From positions 1-64,000 of the forward strand of contig JADNSB010000021.1 in NCBI GenBank assembly GCA_019695575.1: a stretch of DNA of 64,000 bases. The letters run 5' to 3'. This DNA is from Angomonas ambiguus (taxonomy: Eukaryota; Euglenozoa; Kinetoplastea; Trypanosomatida; Trypanosomatidae). This document shows, piece after piece, positions 27,339 through 37,683 of the stretch (within the stretch, counting starts at the first letter, position 1; each line of letters opens with the position of its first letter). The notes below the pieces were generated by a model that saw nothing but the letters and a program-made list of their open reading frames with translations, ran no database searches and was not told where the DNA came from. The translations under genes were made by a program, and so were the position numbers.

Positions 27339-29792
27339 CTATTGTATGTTGAGACGTTGTCGCTCTGCATTAGTAAAATATTTCTTTACCACATCGGTTG
27401 TCAACTCAACGAGTTCCTGAATAATCCCGACAAAAACATTCTGCAGAGACTGGTTTTTCTTTAGTGGACTGGAAGGGTTGGCAATAGACAGGGCCTCCAC
27501 CACTTGCTTCGCACTGACTGTTCTTTTCTGGAGTAACGCGAGTCTTTCCACCAAGCCACGACGAGTTTGCAAGATGAACTCAAATAACACTTGATGCTCC
27601 TTTACATAGTTATCATCCACCGTCTTCTGAGACCGCATCTCCCTTAATAGAGCGGTGGTCACCAGATCCTCCTCTTTTGGGGTATTCGCTGTTCCAATGC
27701 CTCCCCGATGGTATACCGGGATTTCCTTTCCGTCCGATGCACCCCCCGACACGGCGGTCGTCCCCCCTGTGTGAAGGGATCCCAACGACGGTGGAAGTTG
27801 ACTCGCGATTTGGTTAGAGTTCAGCTGAGAGGGAAGACTGCGTTTGAAGGAACTCATCACCTCCCCGCTCACGGTACCCTCCGTGGTGGCTAACTGGAGG
27901 AAACGATCCAACAGCTCGTTCGCCTCAGAGGACAGAGTGCCTTCTGAGGACTGCTGCAGGTAGTCCATCAACTTGGTGTACGCCTCGAAATCGGTATCGC
28001 GAAGAGAGTGAATAAACTGTATAAAGGGGCCGTTTCGGTCTAGTAGCTCCCCCTTGGTGACGTCATCACACTCCAGATCAAAGCGGGAGGGGTTGCGGAC
28101 CATAGTGGAGACTAGAAGGGCAGATAGGTGAGGGTCACTGACCCGGTCAGCCACCTTTCGTCGATAGGCGTTAAGGAGTGCGGTAAGGTCCTTTTCTTCT
28201 TCTTCCTTCTTTCGGATGGTATACTCCATCGAGGCAAGGGCCGAGCTCAACACCTTGTTCAACTTTCTCACCCTCTCCAATTCATCCCTTGACTGTTCGC
28301 TGCCTTTTAAAATCTGATTTTGAACATCCTTCTCTGCGTTTTGAGCCGCGGTTACACTTCCAATAGAGCGACACAGCCGTGTGTTTTCCCCTTCAATAGT
28401 GGCCAACTTGCTCTCTGCGTCGTGAAGTCGCTGTTCCATTTGGTTCTTTTCCGTTTTGGCGAGAGAAACTTCTTGGGAGAGTTTGGAGTTTTCTGTAATT
28501 TTACCCGACACCTCGGTTCGTGTTTTGGACAAGTCCTCCTTTAGGGTACCCACCTCGGTCTGTAACATGGTCCGCTCCTTCTCCACGGTGGAAACTTTTT
28601 CACTAAACTCGGTGGCGTCTTTCTTGTGTTTGGCACATTCGTCCTCCAACTCCTTGATCCGTTTCTCCCCTTTAACGACTTCCTCCTTTTTCACCTCCAC
28701 CTCTTCTTGGAGCTTTATAAGCCTCAGGCGCAACTCTTGCGCCTCCTCACGTGTCCGGCGAAGGTCATCGCGAAAGTTTACATAATTCGCCTTCTCTTCT
28801 TGAACATTCACTCTAAGTTGTGCGTTTTCAGAAATCTGTTGTAGGTGGCGGTCCAGAGAAAGGTTGGATATCTTTTTCTGTGAAAGTCGGCTCCCATTGT
28901 TTACCTTGGTGAAGTTTCCCTCCAGTTCCCAAGTAAAAACGCCCTCGTCGCCAGAATAAGACCACAGTTTCACCGTTTCCCGACGTTGGACTTTGGTAAT
29001 ACCCTGTATAAAGTGTTTATGAGAGTCCCCGACAGTATCTAGAATGCGGCCAGTTTGGGAACATAGCACCACAATTTTTTTTTCAAAGGTAGATGCCATG
29101 ATTTTACCAGTTACGGACTCAAGACCCGTTACCTTTCCTATCGAGGGGGCCCTCCCAGTCAACACCAGCTGATTGGCGGCGAATGAATACACATCGAGGT
29201 TCCCATTCTCCCTCGCCACCCAGACTGTCCTGGAGTTGTCTTCGTACAGCAAATGGCGGACTTCGCTTTTACTCTTTTCATGACGTACGAGGCAGTCCAA
29301 CGTGCTGACATCCCAGACATACAAACGCCCTTCTTTATCCCCACCGACAAAGTGACTATCCATGGTAACGGCGGCGGTACAGGGCGCCTCCGTGGCGAGC
29401 ACCCCCATCTGTTTCTTGGTGGTGGGATCCATAACATACACCCGTCCAATTTCAGACGCAACCAGCACGTAGACGCCGTCGTAAAAAATACTAGTTATGG
29501 AGGCTTTTTTTTCAGAACCCGGGATGTTAATAATTTGGGTAAACTTTCGGTGCGTCGCGTCAAAGGAGAGCAGTTTACCCTCTAAGGTAGCTGCCCACAC
29601 TTCCCCCTCCACCGCAGTGAGGCGAACAATTTGTGTGCCAGGGCCATCCACGGTGACCATAATCTCTGATAAAATTTCATTCGTCGTTACATCCACCACC
29701 GCTAAGTCACCCGATTGTTTAGCGACCCAGACTTCATTTTCCCAACTGCAACACGCCTTAGCAGAGAAATTAAATCCCTCGGTTGTATTCAT
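27339..29792 (-). CDS. beta-propeller plus coiled-coil protein, unknown role
   Basis: The 817-residue product starts with about 300 residues of repeating beta-strand blades (VWVAKQSGDLAVVD, VWAATLEGKLLSFD, GGDKEGRLYVWDVSTLD, VWVARENGNLDVYS), a WD40-like propeller. A long charged coiled coil follows (about 315-545). Then come a helical region, a Ser/Gly-rich linker (about 645-700) and a helical end. The combination of propeller and coiled coil is frequent in flagellar, basal-body and cytoskeletal scaffolds of kinetoplastids. I cannot assign it to a named protein. The short preceding spacer is A-rich on the plus strand, giving a pyrimidine tract before the ATG. Confidence 0.85.
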   Translation of the reverse strand: MNTTEGFNFSAKACCSWENEVWVAKQSGDLAVVDVTTNEILSEIMVTVDGPGTQIVRLTAVEGEVWAATLEGKLLSFDATHRKFTQIINIPGSEKKASITSIFYDGVYVLVASEIGRVYVMDPTTKKQMGVLATEAPCTAAVTMDSHFVGGDKEGRLYVWDVSTLDCLVRHEKSKSEVRHLLYEDNSRTVWVARENGNLDVYSFAANQLVLTGRAPSIGKVTGLESVTGKIMASTFEKKIVVLCSQTGRILDTVGDSHKHFIQGITKVQRRETVKLWSYSGDEGVFTWELEGNFTKVNNGSRLSQKKISNLSLDRHLQQISENAQLRVNVQEEKANYVNFRDDLRRTREEAQELRLRLIKLQEEVEVKKEEVVKGEKRIKELEDECAKHKKDATEFSEKVSTVEKERTMLQTEVGTLKEDLSKTRTEVSGKITENSKLSQEVSLAKTEKNQMEQRLHDAESKLATIEGENTRLCRSIGSVTAAQNAEKDVQNQILKGSEQSRDELERVRKLNKVLSSALASMEYTIRKKEEEEKDLTALLNAYRRKVADRVSDPHLSALLVSTMVRNPSRFDLECDDVTKGELLDRNGPFIQFIHSLRDTDFEAYTKLMDYLQQSSEGTLSSEANELLDRFLQLATTEGTVSGEVMSSFKRSLPSQLNSNQIASQLPPSLGSLHTGGTTAVSGGASDGKEIPVYHRGGIGTANTPKEEDLVTTALLREMRSQKTVDDNYVKEHQVLFEFILQTRRGLVERLALLQKRTVSAKQVVEALSIANPSSPLKKNQSLQNVFVGIIQELVELTTDVVKKYFTNAERQRLNIQ

Positions 29793-30159
29793 GGCTTAAA
29801 ACAAAAAAAAAAATATGAAAATGAAATGAAACGAAAACAAAAAGGAAAAGAAGGGGAAAGAAAAAAAAATGAAAAGTGCATGGAATGAAAAATACGCGAA
29901 AATCAAAATTTGGTGTATTTATATTTTCTACATGTATTACTTTTATTCGTTGTTGTCGTCACCTAGGCTTTCATTATGCTTTAAATGTCTGTATGTGTGT
30001 GTGTGTGTGTAGGTGCTACAGCGAGTGCAGTGCAGTGCAGTACCAGAAACAAGCGTTTCCACTGGAGTGTGTCACTTTACAGAGGCAGTAACCAGCGATA
30101 GGTTCACCGAAAAAGTATTGGATACCATGGAAATCCCTTCCCACTCCTCGTACTTGCCT
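29793..30159 (-). other. intergenic spacer with (GT)n and short GCAGT repeats
   Basis: Next to 29793 lies a purine run on the plus strand (about 29800-29875), the splice-acceptor pyrimidine tract of the propeller gene. A (GT)n microsatellite occupies about 29992-30011, and a GCAGT run (about 30025-30041) follows it. The segment up to 30159 should be the 3' UTR of the KREPA3 gene. No gene is seen. Confidence 0.6.
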
Positions 30160-31281
30160 CTACACCTTCTGAACGACACCAGTTCCCGGAAGCACTTGAA
30201 CCACTGGAAAGTGGTAATATTTTTTTACAATGGAGTCATACTGGGGAAGTAATCTGAGTCTTCCGGAGACAAAAAAGTAGTCTCCATCACGCATGGACTC
30301 CTTGATTGGTTTCCAGAAAGACTCGTCGTATACTCGCACCAAATGAAAATCCTTGTCGGATTCCCCCCTCGAAGGATTGTCAAACTCCGTAACCAGAGTA
30401 AACTGAAGAACTTTTTGTTCAAACACGTAACCTTCCTCAATCTCCTGTATCCTTCCGAGCAGCACGTGTTGATTCACGCACCTAGCGTCTACGGCAACGT
30501 CGCCCTCTTCGGGTGCATTGGGGGCCACATCAAGATGATAGTCCACGTTCTGCGGCACCTCCCCTTCTCCAGATCGCTCATACTCCTCCCTCGTCGGTTC
30601 ACTAGCAGGAACACTATTCAGGGCAGGATCCTTCGCCTCACTACCGCCGCTGGAGTCGGTCGGCTTCAACGTTGGCATTTCCATGTTGTGCTTGGCGTGG
30701 TAGTGATGGGCCAAAGCGGCCTCTATTCTAAAAGACTTTTGGCAAATAGAGCAGACCAAGGAGGGCTTTGGGTCGTCTGTTGTGGTGTCTTCTTCAGCGG
30801 TGTCTGGTGGGACCGTTTCGTCCGTGGGGGAAGAAGTGGGTGTGGGTGGGGGTGTGGGTGGGTTCGTCCATTTGGGGGCGTTGAGTGGGGTAGAAGAAAG
30901 AGGCTCCGTGGAACTTGTCGGACTACGGCCCGTCGTGGTATTCGTATCGGCTTTTTGATTCACCTCTTCTAGTTTTCCATCCCTCAACACCATCGCCTTC
31001 GCCCCACCGGCGTGTCGAGTCATGATGTGATGATTGAGTGCATTAAATAGACGAAATGTTTTCCCACACTCCCCACATTGGTAAAGCGCTGCTTGCTTGG
31101 GAGAGAGCAGAGGGGTACCAGAAGTGAAGCATCGTGTATGACTTATTAACGGGTGGTGGGGAGGGTAGAGAGAAGCGCTCCGGTCACACGGGGGATCGGA
31201 TACAAGGCGAGCCATCGGAGTTCGTAACACGAGAACGAGTCTACCTCTTTGTGATCCCAAGGGTCGGACGCAATGCCTCAT
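30160..31281 (-). CDS. KREPA3: RNA-editing core complex subunit KREPA3 (MP42)-like: two C2H2 fingers and OB-fold
   Basis: The KREPA proteins hold together the mitochondrial complex that inserts and deletes uridines in mRNAs. From the ATG at 31281 the product has 373 residues. It has a basic N-terminus suited to mitochondrial import and two C2H2 fingers (CGECGKTFRLFNALNHHIMTRH, about 69-91; CSICQKSFRIEAALAHHYHAKH, about 177-198), separated by a Thr/Pro-rich linker. The C-terminal OB-fold of single-strand-binding type (about 266-366) contains HVLLGRI and GDYFFVSGRLR. KREPA1-3 share this plan, and the length fits KREPA3 (about 390 residues in T. brucei). The frame extends 39 codons upstream, but that part (SSFLYTLFSFPEFF) translates the pyrimidine tract at 31319-31356. 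Confidence 0.85.
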   Translation of the reverse strand: MRHCVRPLGSQRGRLVLVLRTPMARLVSDPPCDRSASLYPPHHPLISHTRCFTSGTPLLSPKQAALYQCGECGKTFRLFNALNHHIMTRHAGGAKAMVLRDGKLEEVNQKADTNTTTGRSPTSSTEPLSSTPLNAPKWTNPPTPPPTPTSSPTDETVPPDTAEEDTTTDDPKPSLVCSICQKSFRIEAALAHHYHAKHNMEMPTLKPTDSSGGSEAKDPALNSVPASEPTREEYERSGEGEVPQNVDYHLDVAPNAPEEGDVAVDARCVNQHVLLGRIQEIEEGYVFEQKVLQFTLVTEFDNPSRGESDKDFHLVRVYDESFWKPIKESMRDGDYFFVSGRLRLLPQYDSIVKKYYHFPVVQVLPGTGVVQKV

Positions 31282-31510
31282 CACCTCACTCACGTTTTTT
31301 TTTTTTTTGAAAAATTCTGGAAAGGAGAAAAGAGTATATAGAAAGGAAGAAAGAAATGGTACGCATAGGGCGAGAGTATCAGTAAAATTGAAAACCAAAA
31401 AAAAAAGGTACTAAAGTACAAATTAGGAGGGTGGTATTTCTTTCCAAGTGTCAGAGAAGAAATGGAAAAAAAAAAACAGACTCAAAGAGAGGAGCAAGAT
31501 ACAGAATAAG

Positions 31511-32914
31511 TTAAGTAAAAGAGAAGCCATTTTTACGCTCCAGGCAAGTCAGAATGGCCTCAGCGAGTTCAAAGAGAGACTTCCTCGACTCCGATCCAGT
31601 GGCCCCGAAGACCATTGACATTTCCATCACAAACCCTTCACAGAACCAATCCCACTCACTCTTCCTTGCCGTCTCATATCGTGGGAAACACACACAGCGG
31701 TCCACGAGAGCACTGCGAAGAAAGACGTCTAGCTCCTGGTGCGTTACCTCCACCTTTTCCACCACACCTTGTTTCACTGAGGTTTGCACGCTAATACACG
31801 CCGATTCCTCAAAAAGGATCTGAATCACGCGGTTCAGCTCCTCACTACAGTCCTCCCCCTTCTGTTGAGCCAAATATTGGCTAATGTCTGCCGCAGTCAC
31901 CTCGACGAAGGTGGTGAACACGGGCATGTTCAGCAGCCACTCTGGGGAGCGAAGACGCCCGATTTCTTCCTTCATGGAGGCGCATTCACCGGATTGACGT
32001 CTGCGTCCCACCGCGTATAGAAAATCGAACTCGGTGGAGGAGGCAGTGGTGTTGAGTAGCGGGGGAGAAGGGTCGGTGGAGGAGTAGGGAAGAGAACAAA
32101 GGAGGTCAGGAAGCTCTTCCCGTGGTGGATGGGACAAGAGGAGGGAGGCATGGGTTTCAAAAAAGGCGGAAAGAGACCGCACCACCGTTTCCACTGGGGA
32201 GTCCCCACGGGTGTTTAGCACCCCATGCGAGACGAGGCTCGTGACGGGTGAACGTATAGAGGACACCGCCGATGTGCGAAACTCCTTGTACTCCCCGTCA
32301 CCGTGCAAGTACTTTTTAAAATTGTTGGTCTTACTGGAGATCAACAGGGTACAGTGATGGAATGCAATATCGCGCTGCACCCGCATTGCCGAACCGGATA
32401 TTTTAAGCCCATCTAGGAATAAATCACTCCGCTTCGTGCTTGTCAGTCTACTTGGATCGATACCACACAAGCGGCTGATGCCTTGTCGGACCACCTCGAT
32501 GGTGCGGTCAGGGGCGTACTCTTGTCGGGTGGTGAAAAAGGAGAGACATAGATTACCCCTATCGTGGTACACGGCTCCACCCCCTGAGGAACGTCTTGCG
32601 ATAGGGATGCCGTCTCGCTGGGTGTGGTGCAACGATACCTCGGAAAACACGTTTTGATTCCGCCCAATCACAACGCAAGGATCATTCACATACAGGAGCA
32701 AAAGGTACTCACCATGATTTAGATGCAAACCGCGGAGCAACGCTTCCTCGGTGGACAAGTTTTCAAAAATATCAGAGGAGTCGGAAAGGACTGCCAACGC
32801 TTTCTTCGCCCCCCATAAGTAATCTCTTTGGCCTGTGGACGAAGAACGGATCAACTGTGAAATCGAAACCCGTGCGGCTGGGATGGCTAAAACTAATGAA
32901 GTAAATCGCAGCAT
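31511..32914 (-). CDS. mitochondrial lipoate-protein ligase / lipoyltransferase
   Basis: It attaches lipoate to the E2 and H subunits of mitochondrial dehydrogenase complexes and the glycine cleavage system. The 467-residue product has a mitochondrial-type leader (MLRFTSLVLAIPAARVSISQLIRSS). The catalytic domain has RRSSGGGAVYHD (107-118), the lipoyl-AMP binding loop, and KISGSAMR (171-178) with the conserved Lys. The N-terminal part (ENLSTEEALLRG, then VVIGRNQN) is also standard for the LplA/LIPT1 family. The protein is longer than bacterial LplA (about 340) because of an insertion and a C-terminal extension (about 300-467) that I cannot assign. Whether it activates free lipoate or only transfers it is not shown by the sequence. 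Confidence 0.92.
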   Translation of the reverse strand: MLRFTSLVLAIPAARVSISQLIRSSSTGQRDYLWGAKKALAVLSDSSDIFENLSTEEALLRGLHLNHGEYLLLLYVNDPCVVIGRNQNVFSEVSLHHTQRDGIPIARRSSGGGAVYHDRGNLCLSFFTTRQEYAPDRTIEVVRQGISRLCGIDPSRLTSTKRSDLFLDGLKISGSAMRVQRDIAFHHCTLLISSKTNNFKKYLHGDGEYKEFRTSAVSSIRSPVTSLVSHGVLNTRGDSPVETVVRSLSAFFETHASLLLSHPPREELPDLLCSLPYSSTDPSPPLLNTTASSTEFDFLYAVGRRRQSGECASMKEEIGRLRSPEWLLNMPVFTTFVEVTAADISQYLAQQKGEDCSEELNRVIQILFEESACISVQTSVKQGVVEKVEVTHQELDVFLRSALVDRCVCFPRYETARKSEWDWFCEGFVMEMSMVFGATGSESRKSLFELAEAILTCLERKNGFSFT

Positions 32915-33112
32915 AACATCACATGAAGGGGGCAGGGTGGGAGTGTTCTTAAAGAAGAGGAAACAGTAGACACGGAAAAAAAAAAGAGGAGGAAGATGAG
33001 AATCGTTGAAAGGAAAGTGAGAAAAGGAAATAAATAATAAAACAAGCTGACATTACTAATATAAAATAATATTAGGAGTCCAACAAGCATGGACAAGTAC
33101 ATTTACATAAAA

Positions 33113-33352
33113 TTAGCTCTCCACAGTGTCCGTAATAACGGGTTGGGCGGCCGATATTGGCACCTCCACCACCGCCCTAGAGTCAGACCGCCGTAGCAGA
33201 TACAGTGCAAGGTAGTCTACAGGGTTGGCAGGGCGAACACGACACACATCTTCTAACCCTTGTGTTAACACACTCATGACTGTATTTTCCAAATACTGCT
33301 GGACAGGCAGATCGGAAAGTGTCTCCTCAGCGTGACCGTTGTCAACGTTCAT
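33113..33352 (-). CDS. small DPY30-domain protein
   Basis: The 79-residue protein has one DPY30-like motif (about 16-55: PVQQYLENTVMSVLTQGLEDVCRVRP followed by NPVDYLALYLL). This helical hairpin dimerises to form a groove for an amphipathic helix of a partner. Members act in histone H3K4 methyltransferase complexes or in axonemal radial spokes and dynein assemblies. The length is near that of metazoan DPY30 and of small flagellar homologues, so the cellular role is undecided. The tail (VEVPISAAQPVITDTVES) is short and unstructured. Confidence 0.88.
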   Translation of the reverse strand: MNVDNGHAEETLSDLPVQQYLENTVMSVLTQGLEDVCRVRPANPVDYLALYLLRRSDSRAVVEVPISAAQPVITDTVES

Positions 33353-33665
33353 TCAGAACCGCACTCTCTCTACCTCTACTACAAGGAATATTAACTTTAT
33401 AAAAACGAAAGCAAAAACAAAAAAGCAAGAAAAGGGAGAGAGTACAAATGTTAATGTCATCATTAATGAAGCAATTCACTGCAATACTGAGCAACATCCC
33501 ACACCCTGTGAACCGCATCAATTCTTATATTTTTTTTTATAATTATAATTAATAATATTATAGTAGATCACATTCTTCTTCTGTTAGTTAGTGTGTCCAT
33601 TTCTCTCTCTCTCTCTCTCTGAGTAGACTACTTAAACTTCCTGTCTTGTTAAGAAAAAAGCGGAA
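33353..33665 (-). other. intergenic spacer with (CT)n run
   Basis: Purine-rich stretch on the plus strand at about 33400-33440 is the pyrimidine tract for the DPY30 gene. A (CT)n run lies at about 33602-33620 on the plus strand, so it reads (GA)n on the coding strand, in the probable 3' UTR of the ATPase gene. No gene is seen. Confidence 0.6.
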
Positions 33666-36600
33666 CTAATAATCGGTGAAAAGCCTCAGGGAAACTTTTT
33701 CAATGATAAAACAGCCCACCACATCAGCCATCAAAAGTTTAACAAAGCGGTCACGGAACTCCTGGGAAGGAAAGGCGACAATTTCAAACATTTCGTTCAC
33801 CTCTGGATCGGCCTCCCCAGCAAAGGAGAAGACCAAAAAGGCCAGAATCGCCAAAGCGATGACCATCGGTTTATTTTTGTAAATGTTTTCCATGAACGGT
33901 TCGCCACGGTAGTTCACCGCAAACGTCACCCCTGAGATCAGCGTGGTCATCAAAAACATGGTGGAGTTCAGTAGGGTTGGCTTGAACTTGGCGTCCTCAA
34001 CACCGGACGTCGACCGCATCTCCTCCACTCCTTCCCTATCGACTTCCGCAACCATCCACGTGGTCTGAAACATGCAGTAAAGGTGAAGCGCAAACTGCAG
34101 AAAAACAGTGGATATCATGTATGGATGGAAAATTTTAGTTACTGGTCGCTGGGGACACAACTTGGGTAACGGCTTGCTCCTAGACATGAACATAAAACAG
34201 ATCGACAAGATCACGCCGCTCAGAATCATTTGCTTTTCCCCTTGCCGGACCCCTTCACATCGAAGGACGGACATGGAATAGGCTGAAACGAGGCAGTTTA
34301 ACGCGATGATCTTGTACATCATGTGTGTCGTCACGAGGCTGGTACGCCCTAACCTCACAATATCGCACACAGAGGTGAGGGCCTTGGAGCGGCAAGTAAA
34401 GGGAGCGGCGATGGAGGCATCTCCCAGTTTGATCATCGGCGCCCCACCGAGCCCCTCTTCATCCGCGTTGAAGAGAGACTCCATCAAAAAGTCGGAGCTG
34501 CCGACATTGGTGGAGGACATCTGTGGCGCTGCAATCGCATTAACGTCTTCCTTCTTCTTTTCCGCCTCCTTGAGCTTCTTGTTCCAAGTAGTGATCTGTG
34601 CAATCTCTGTTTTACGTTTCGTCTCAGCCATCTTCCACGCTAGCTGGGCCTTGAAGCCAGCCTCGGGGGCAGGCTGCGGGGGCACCACCGTGAACTGAAA
34701 GCCGGGTGGGACCTTGAGGTCGGCAGGAACATCCCGTTCATTGTGCGGTTGCGGTCCTTGAGGAACATTATCTTTGTTTTCCTTGGGAGCCACGGAGGCA
34801 GAGTTGAGAACGGCTATCCCGGCGTGGGCCTGCTTCAGTGCTCCCACATCATTGGTACCATCTCCTGCCATCATGACAATGTGTCCTTTTTTCTTCAAAT
34901 CCGTTACAATGTCTTCTTTCTGGGTAGGGGCGCAACGGGCCCAAATCGTGACCTGCTCATTGTACTCGGCAATAATTTGCTGTAGAGACTTTGGCTCCAA
35001 GACTTCCGCATTCACACACAAATCCCATTCGGTATCTTTTGGCTGTTTTCGCTTACGATCCCGCCGAAATGTCTTTTGAATCGCAGTATCCCGGTCAGTG
35101 CACACCGTTTCCCCAGATACAGAGTCCTTCCATACGGTGTTACCGTTTTCCACTTCAGCGACCAGTTGAGTCTTGCAGAGAAGCATTGACACGTCTTTAC
35201 CGACCGAAATAGCCGTTTGAACGCTGTCACCAGTAATAATAACACACCGATGGCTCCCTCCCTCCAGGTTTTCAATCGTTTCTCTTGCGTCCTTCTTCAA
35301 CGGGCACACATAGACGGCAAGTCCGGCGAAGTGGAGTTCCTTTTCCACCTCCTCCCGTTTCAGAGCAAGAATGGTATCCTTTGAGGCTCCCTCCTCAGGG
35401 GTAAGACGACGATAGGCGAGCGCGATCACGCGATACCCCTCAGAGGCCGTTCTTTCAGCCACTTTCAGACATTCAGCAGGCATGTCTTTGCAGAGCGCTG
35501 AGATGGCCTCGGGTGACCCCTTGGCCACTACGTACTTCCCACTCAAGGTGCTCACGATACAAGACATTCTACGAAGTGAGGCAAGAAACGGAAATCTTAA
35601 CAGAATTTTACAATCCTTCTGGGGATCTCTACGGAGAACAGGGTTCTTCTTTTCCCCCTCCGAGGGTTTTTCGGGTGGGTCGTGAATCACTCGATCATCC
35701 CCTTCCATGCGGTAGCCCAAAGCGCCCGTAGCCGCCTTCTCCATCTCATCCCCGGCCAGTACATCGTCCTCCAAACGCACCAAAGAATGACAGGAGGCCA
35801 ACACCATCTCAGAGTACTTGGGGATAGAGCTGATCGTATTCAATATACCCTTTCCATCCGCCATATCCACTCCCCCAAACAACATCTCATCCGTGGTTAA
35901 CGTTCCCGTCTTGTCGAAACAGCAGGTGTCAATCATTCCCGCATAGGGGATGCGGAACGGCTCGGTACAGAATACTTTTAGTTTTACCAGAGACATGAGA
36001 GAGGTGTTCACCGCTAGAGAGAGCTGCATGGGCAACTCGGGAGGAACCACAGAGGTGATAATCTGAACACAGGACAGGAATAGACCCCACCGACTGCGCG
36101 TCGGGTCGGCAAGGCCGTGCTTCAGTAAATACCCACTGGCGGCGAGTGCAAAAACCACTAGGGTGCCGATAAACCCGAAAGCCTCCCCGCTATTCTCACT
36201 GATACGGCCTTGACTGTGAAGGATAGTACGTAGCAACTTTCCTTGTTTCGTTTCAAACCCTGTTTTCAACACCACCGCGAGGGCACCGGGTTGATCCTTT
36301 CCAGAGCCGTTGCTCAACAGAATCTGTGTACCAGAAAACACCATGTGACGTCCGTGCTTCTTCACACTCAGGTGTTCCTCGGAGCTGTCAGGAGCCTCCT
36401 TCAGCTGAGGCGTCGACTCACCGGTCAGCGAGGCTTCGTTCACCACCGCAGTACCCTTAACAATTAACGCGTCAACCGGACACGCCGTATTGCTGGGTAT
36501 CACCATGATATCCATGGGAAAGAGGTCAGTAGTACGGATCGTCACCTCCTGACCACCACGAATGACGGTAATGTCTCGAACTGGGACCTCCGCCATATCC

Positions 36601-37373
36601 CTCAGCGTCTTCATACTTCGGATTCGTTGATAGATGGTCATACACTCCATCACCACCATCATGAATCCCGTGAAAAGAGAGTAGTACCAGTACTCGTCTA
36701 GGCACCATAGCAACACACAGAACATCTGAAACACAAAGAAGGGAGCCAGGGCGTGGTCGACAAAGAGGTCCTGAAAGTCGGGGATGTTGACCTCCATTCG
36801 GTTGTGGCCGTATTGGTCGAGCTGCTTCTCCCGTGCCGACTCTGAATTTAATCCCTCCCAGGAGAGGTAATACGAAAACGGCTCCTTGGTTGGGAACTTG
36901 GGTTTTACAAAAAGGCCACTTTCGTCATCCAACTTCCACTTGCGCTGCTGAAAGATAAAGTAGGGAGGATTACCTTCATAGTTCATCTGGTGGAGCGGTA
37001 CAATCTCGGATTCTCCTTTATGGGGGTGGGTGACCACCAAAAGATGCGTTGCCTCCACCAGCTTCTCCATCTGGACAGTGTGAAACAATATTCGAGACTT
37101 AAACTTTACGGACCAAATGGTGAACAAGGATAAAAATCCATGTAGAAACACCACTACAGGAAAACAGATGGCGTGGAAGAAATCGATGTAGGTCTGATGG
37201 ACAAGGTACGTGACACGATCCCACACCAATTCCGGGTTCAAGTATAAAGCGATGGACGCTGCATAAAGGAAAATGAAAGGCCAAACCGTAATCCACGTGT
37301 ACCATGGTTTTTTCTTTAGAAGTGTGACTTCTTTTATCATGGAATTCGCTATAATGTTGGGATGAGGCGGCAT
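33666..37373 (-). CDS. P5A-type ATPase (Spf1/ATP13A1 family), ER helix dislocase
   Basis: P5A ATPases sit in the ER membrane and remove misinserted or mistargeted transmembrane helices. The 1235-residue product has the family-specific PPELPMQLSLAVNTSL signature in membrane span 4 and the phosphorylation motif DKTGTLT with Asp487. It also has TGES in the actuator domain and the hinge MAGDGTNDVGALKQAHAGIAVL. Two N-terminal hairpin spans (about 25-75) precede the P5A-specific N-domain, and several spans lie in the last 250 residues. A Lys/Glu- and Pro-rich insertion (about 860-970) follows the hinge. Length and order match yeast Spf1 (about 1215 residues). Confidence 0.95.
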   Translation of the reverse strand: MPPHPNIIANSMIKEVTLLKKKPWYTWITVWPFIFLYAASIALYLNPELVWDRVTYLVHQTYIDFFHAICFPVVVFLHGFLSLFTIWSVKFKSRILFHTVQMEKLVEATHLLVVTHPHKGESEIVPLHQMNYEGNPPYFIFQQRKWKLDDESGLFVKPKFPTKEPFSYYLSWEGLNSESAREKQLDQYGHNRMEVNIPDFQDLFVDHALAPFFVFQMFCVLLWCLDEYWYYSLFTGFMMVVMECMTIYQRIRSMKTLRDMAEVPVRDITVIRGGQEVTIRTTDLFPMDIMVIPSNTACPVDALIVKGTAVVNEASLTGESTPQLKEAPDSSEEHLSVKKHGRHMVFSGTQILLSNGSGKDQPGALAVVLKTGFETKQGKLLRTILHSQGRISENSGEAFGFIGTLVVFALAASGYLLKHGLADPTRSRWGLFLSCVQIITSVVPPELPMQLSLAVNTSLMSLVKLKVFCTEPFRIPYAGMIDTCCFDKTGTLTTDEMLFGGVDMADGKGILNTISSIPKYSEMVLASCHSLVRLEDDVLAGDEMEKAATGALGYRMEGDDRVIHDPPEKPSEGEKKNPVLRRDPQKDCKILLRFPFLASLRRMSCIVSTLSGKYVVAKGSPEAISALCKDMPAECLKVAERTASEGYRVIALAYRRLTPEEGASKDTILALKREEVEKELHFAGLAVYVCPLKKDARETIENLEGGSHRCVIITGDSVQTAISVGKDVSMLLCKTQLVAEVENGNTVWKDSVSGETVCTDRDTAIQKTFRRDRKRKQPKDTEWDLCVNAEVLEPKSLQQIIAEYNEQVTIWARCAPTQKEDIVTDLKKKGHIVMMAGDGTNDVGALKQAHAGIAVLNSASVAPKENKDNVPQGPQPHNERDVPADLKVPPGFQFTVVPPQPAPEAGFKAQLAWKMAETKRKTEIAQITTWNKKLKEAEKKKEDVNAIAAPQMSSTNVGSSDFLMESLFNADEEGLGGAPMIKLGDASIAAPFTCRSKALTSVCDIVRLGRTSLVTTHMMYKIIALNCLVSAYSMSVLRCEGVRQGEKQMILSGVILSICFMFMSRSKPLPKLCPQRPVTKIFHPYMISTVFLQFALHLYCMFQTTWMVAEVDREGVEEMRSTSGVEDAKFKPTLLNSTMFLMTTLISGVTFAVNYRGEPFMENIYKNKPMVIALAILAFLVFSFAGEADPEVNEMFEIVAFPSQEFRDRFVKLLMADVVGCFIIEKVSLRLFTDY

Positions 37374-37683
37374 GGTTCACGTCTAGTTAAATAATAATAT
37401 AAAAACAGATTTAAATATAAAAATAGATTAATAGAGTCCCGTGGACGGGTACACTGTAAATCGGTAAAATGGAGCGGGGGGAAAAAAAAACTAGGAAAGG
37501 TACGAGAATAAGAGGAAATAAAAAAAAGGCTAAACAATCAAAAAATAAAACAGAGTGTGGTGCTACAAAGTAAAAACAAAAAAAAAAAATCATACCGTTC
37601 AAAACGAAAGGGGCAATAATATATTTTATTGTATTATTTGAAACGAGTTCAACAATAAAAATGGAATAGTGCATATAGGAATC
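37374..37683 (-). other. intergenic spacer, Sel1-repeat gene to P5A ATPase
   Basis: The purine runs at about 37472-37525 (plus) form the splice-acceptor pyrimidine tract of the ATPase gene. The A/T-rich part nearer 37684 is the 3' UTR of the Sel1-repeat gene. No gene is recognised. Confidence 0.6.

Noticed and set aside
30160-31281. C2H2 transcription factor
   Set aside because: Two fingers combined with a C-terminal SSB-type OB-fold and a basic N-terminus fit the KREPA editosome proteins better than a DNA-binding regulator.
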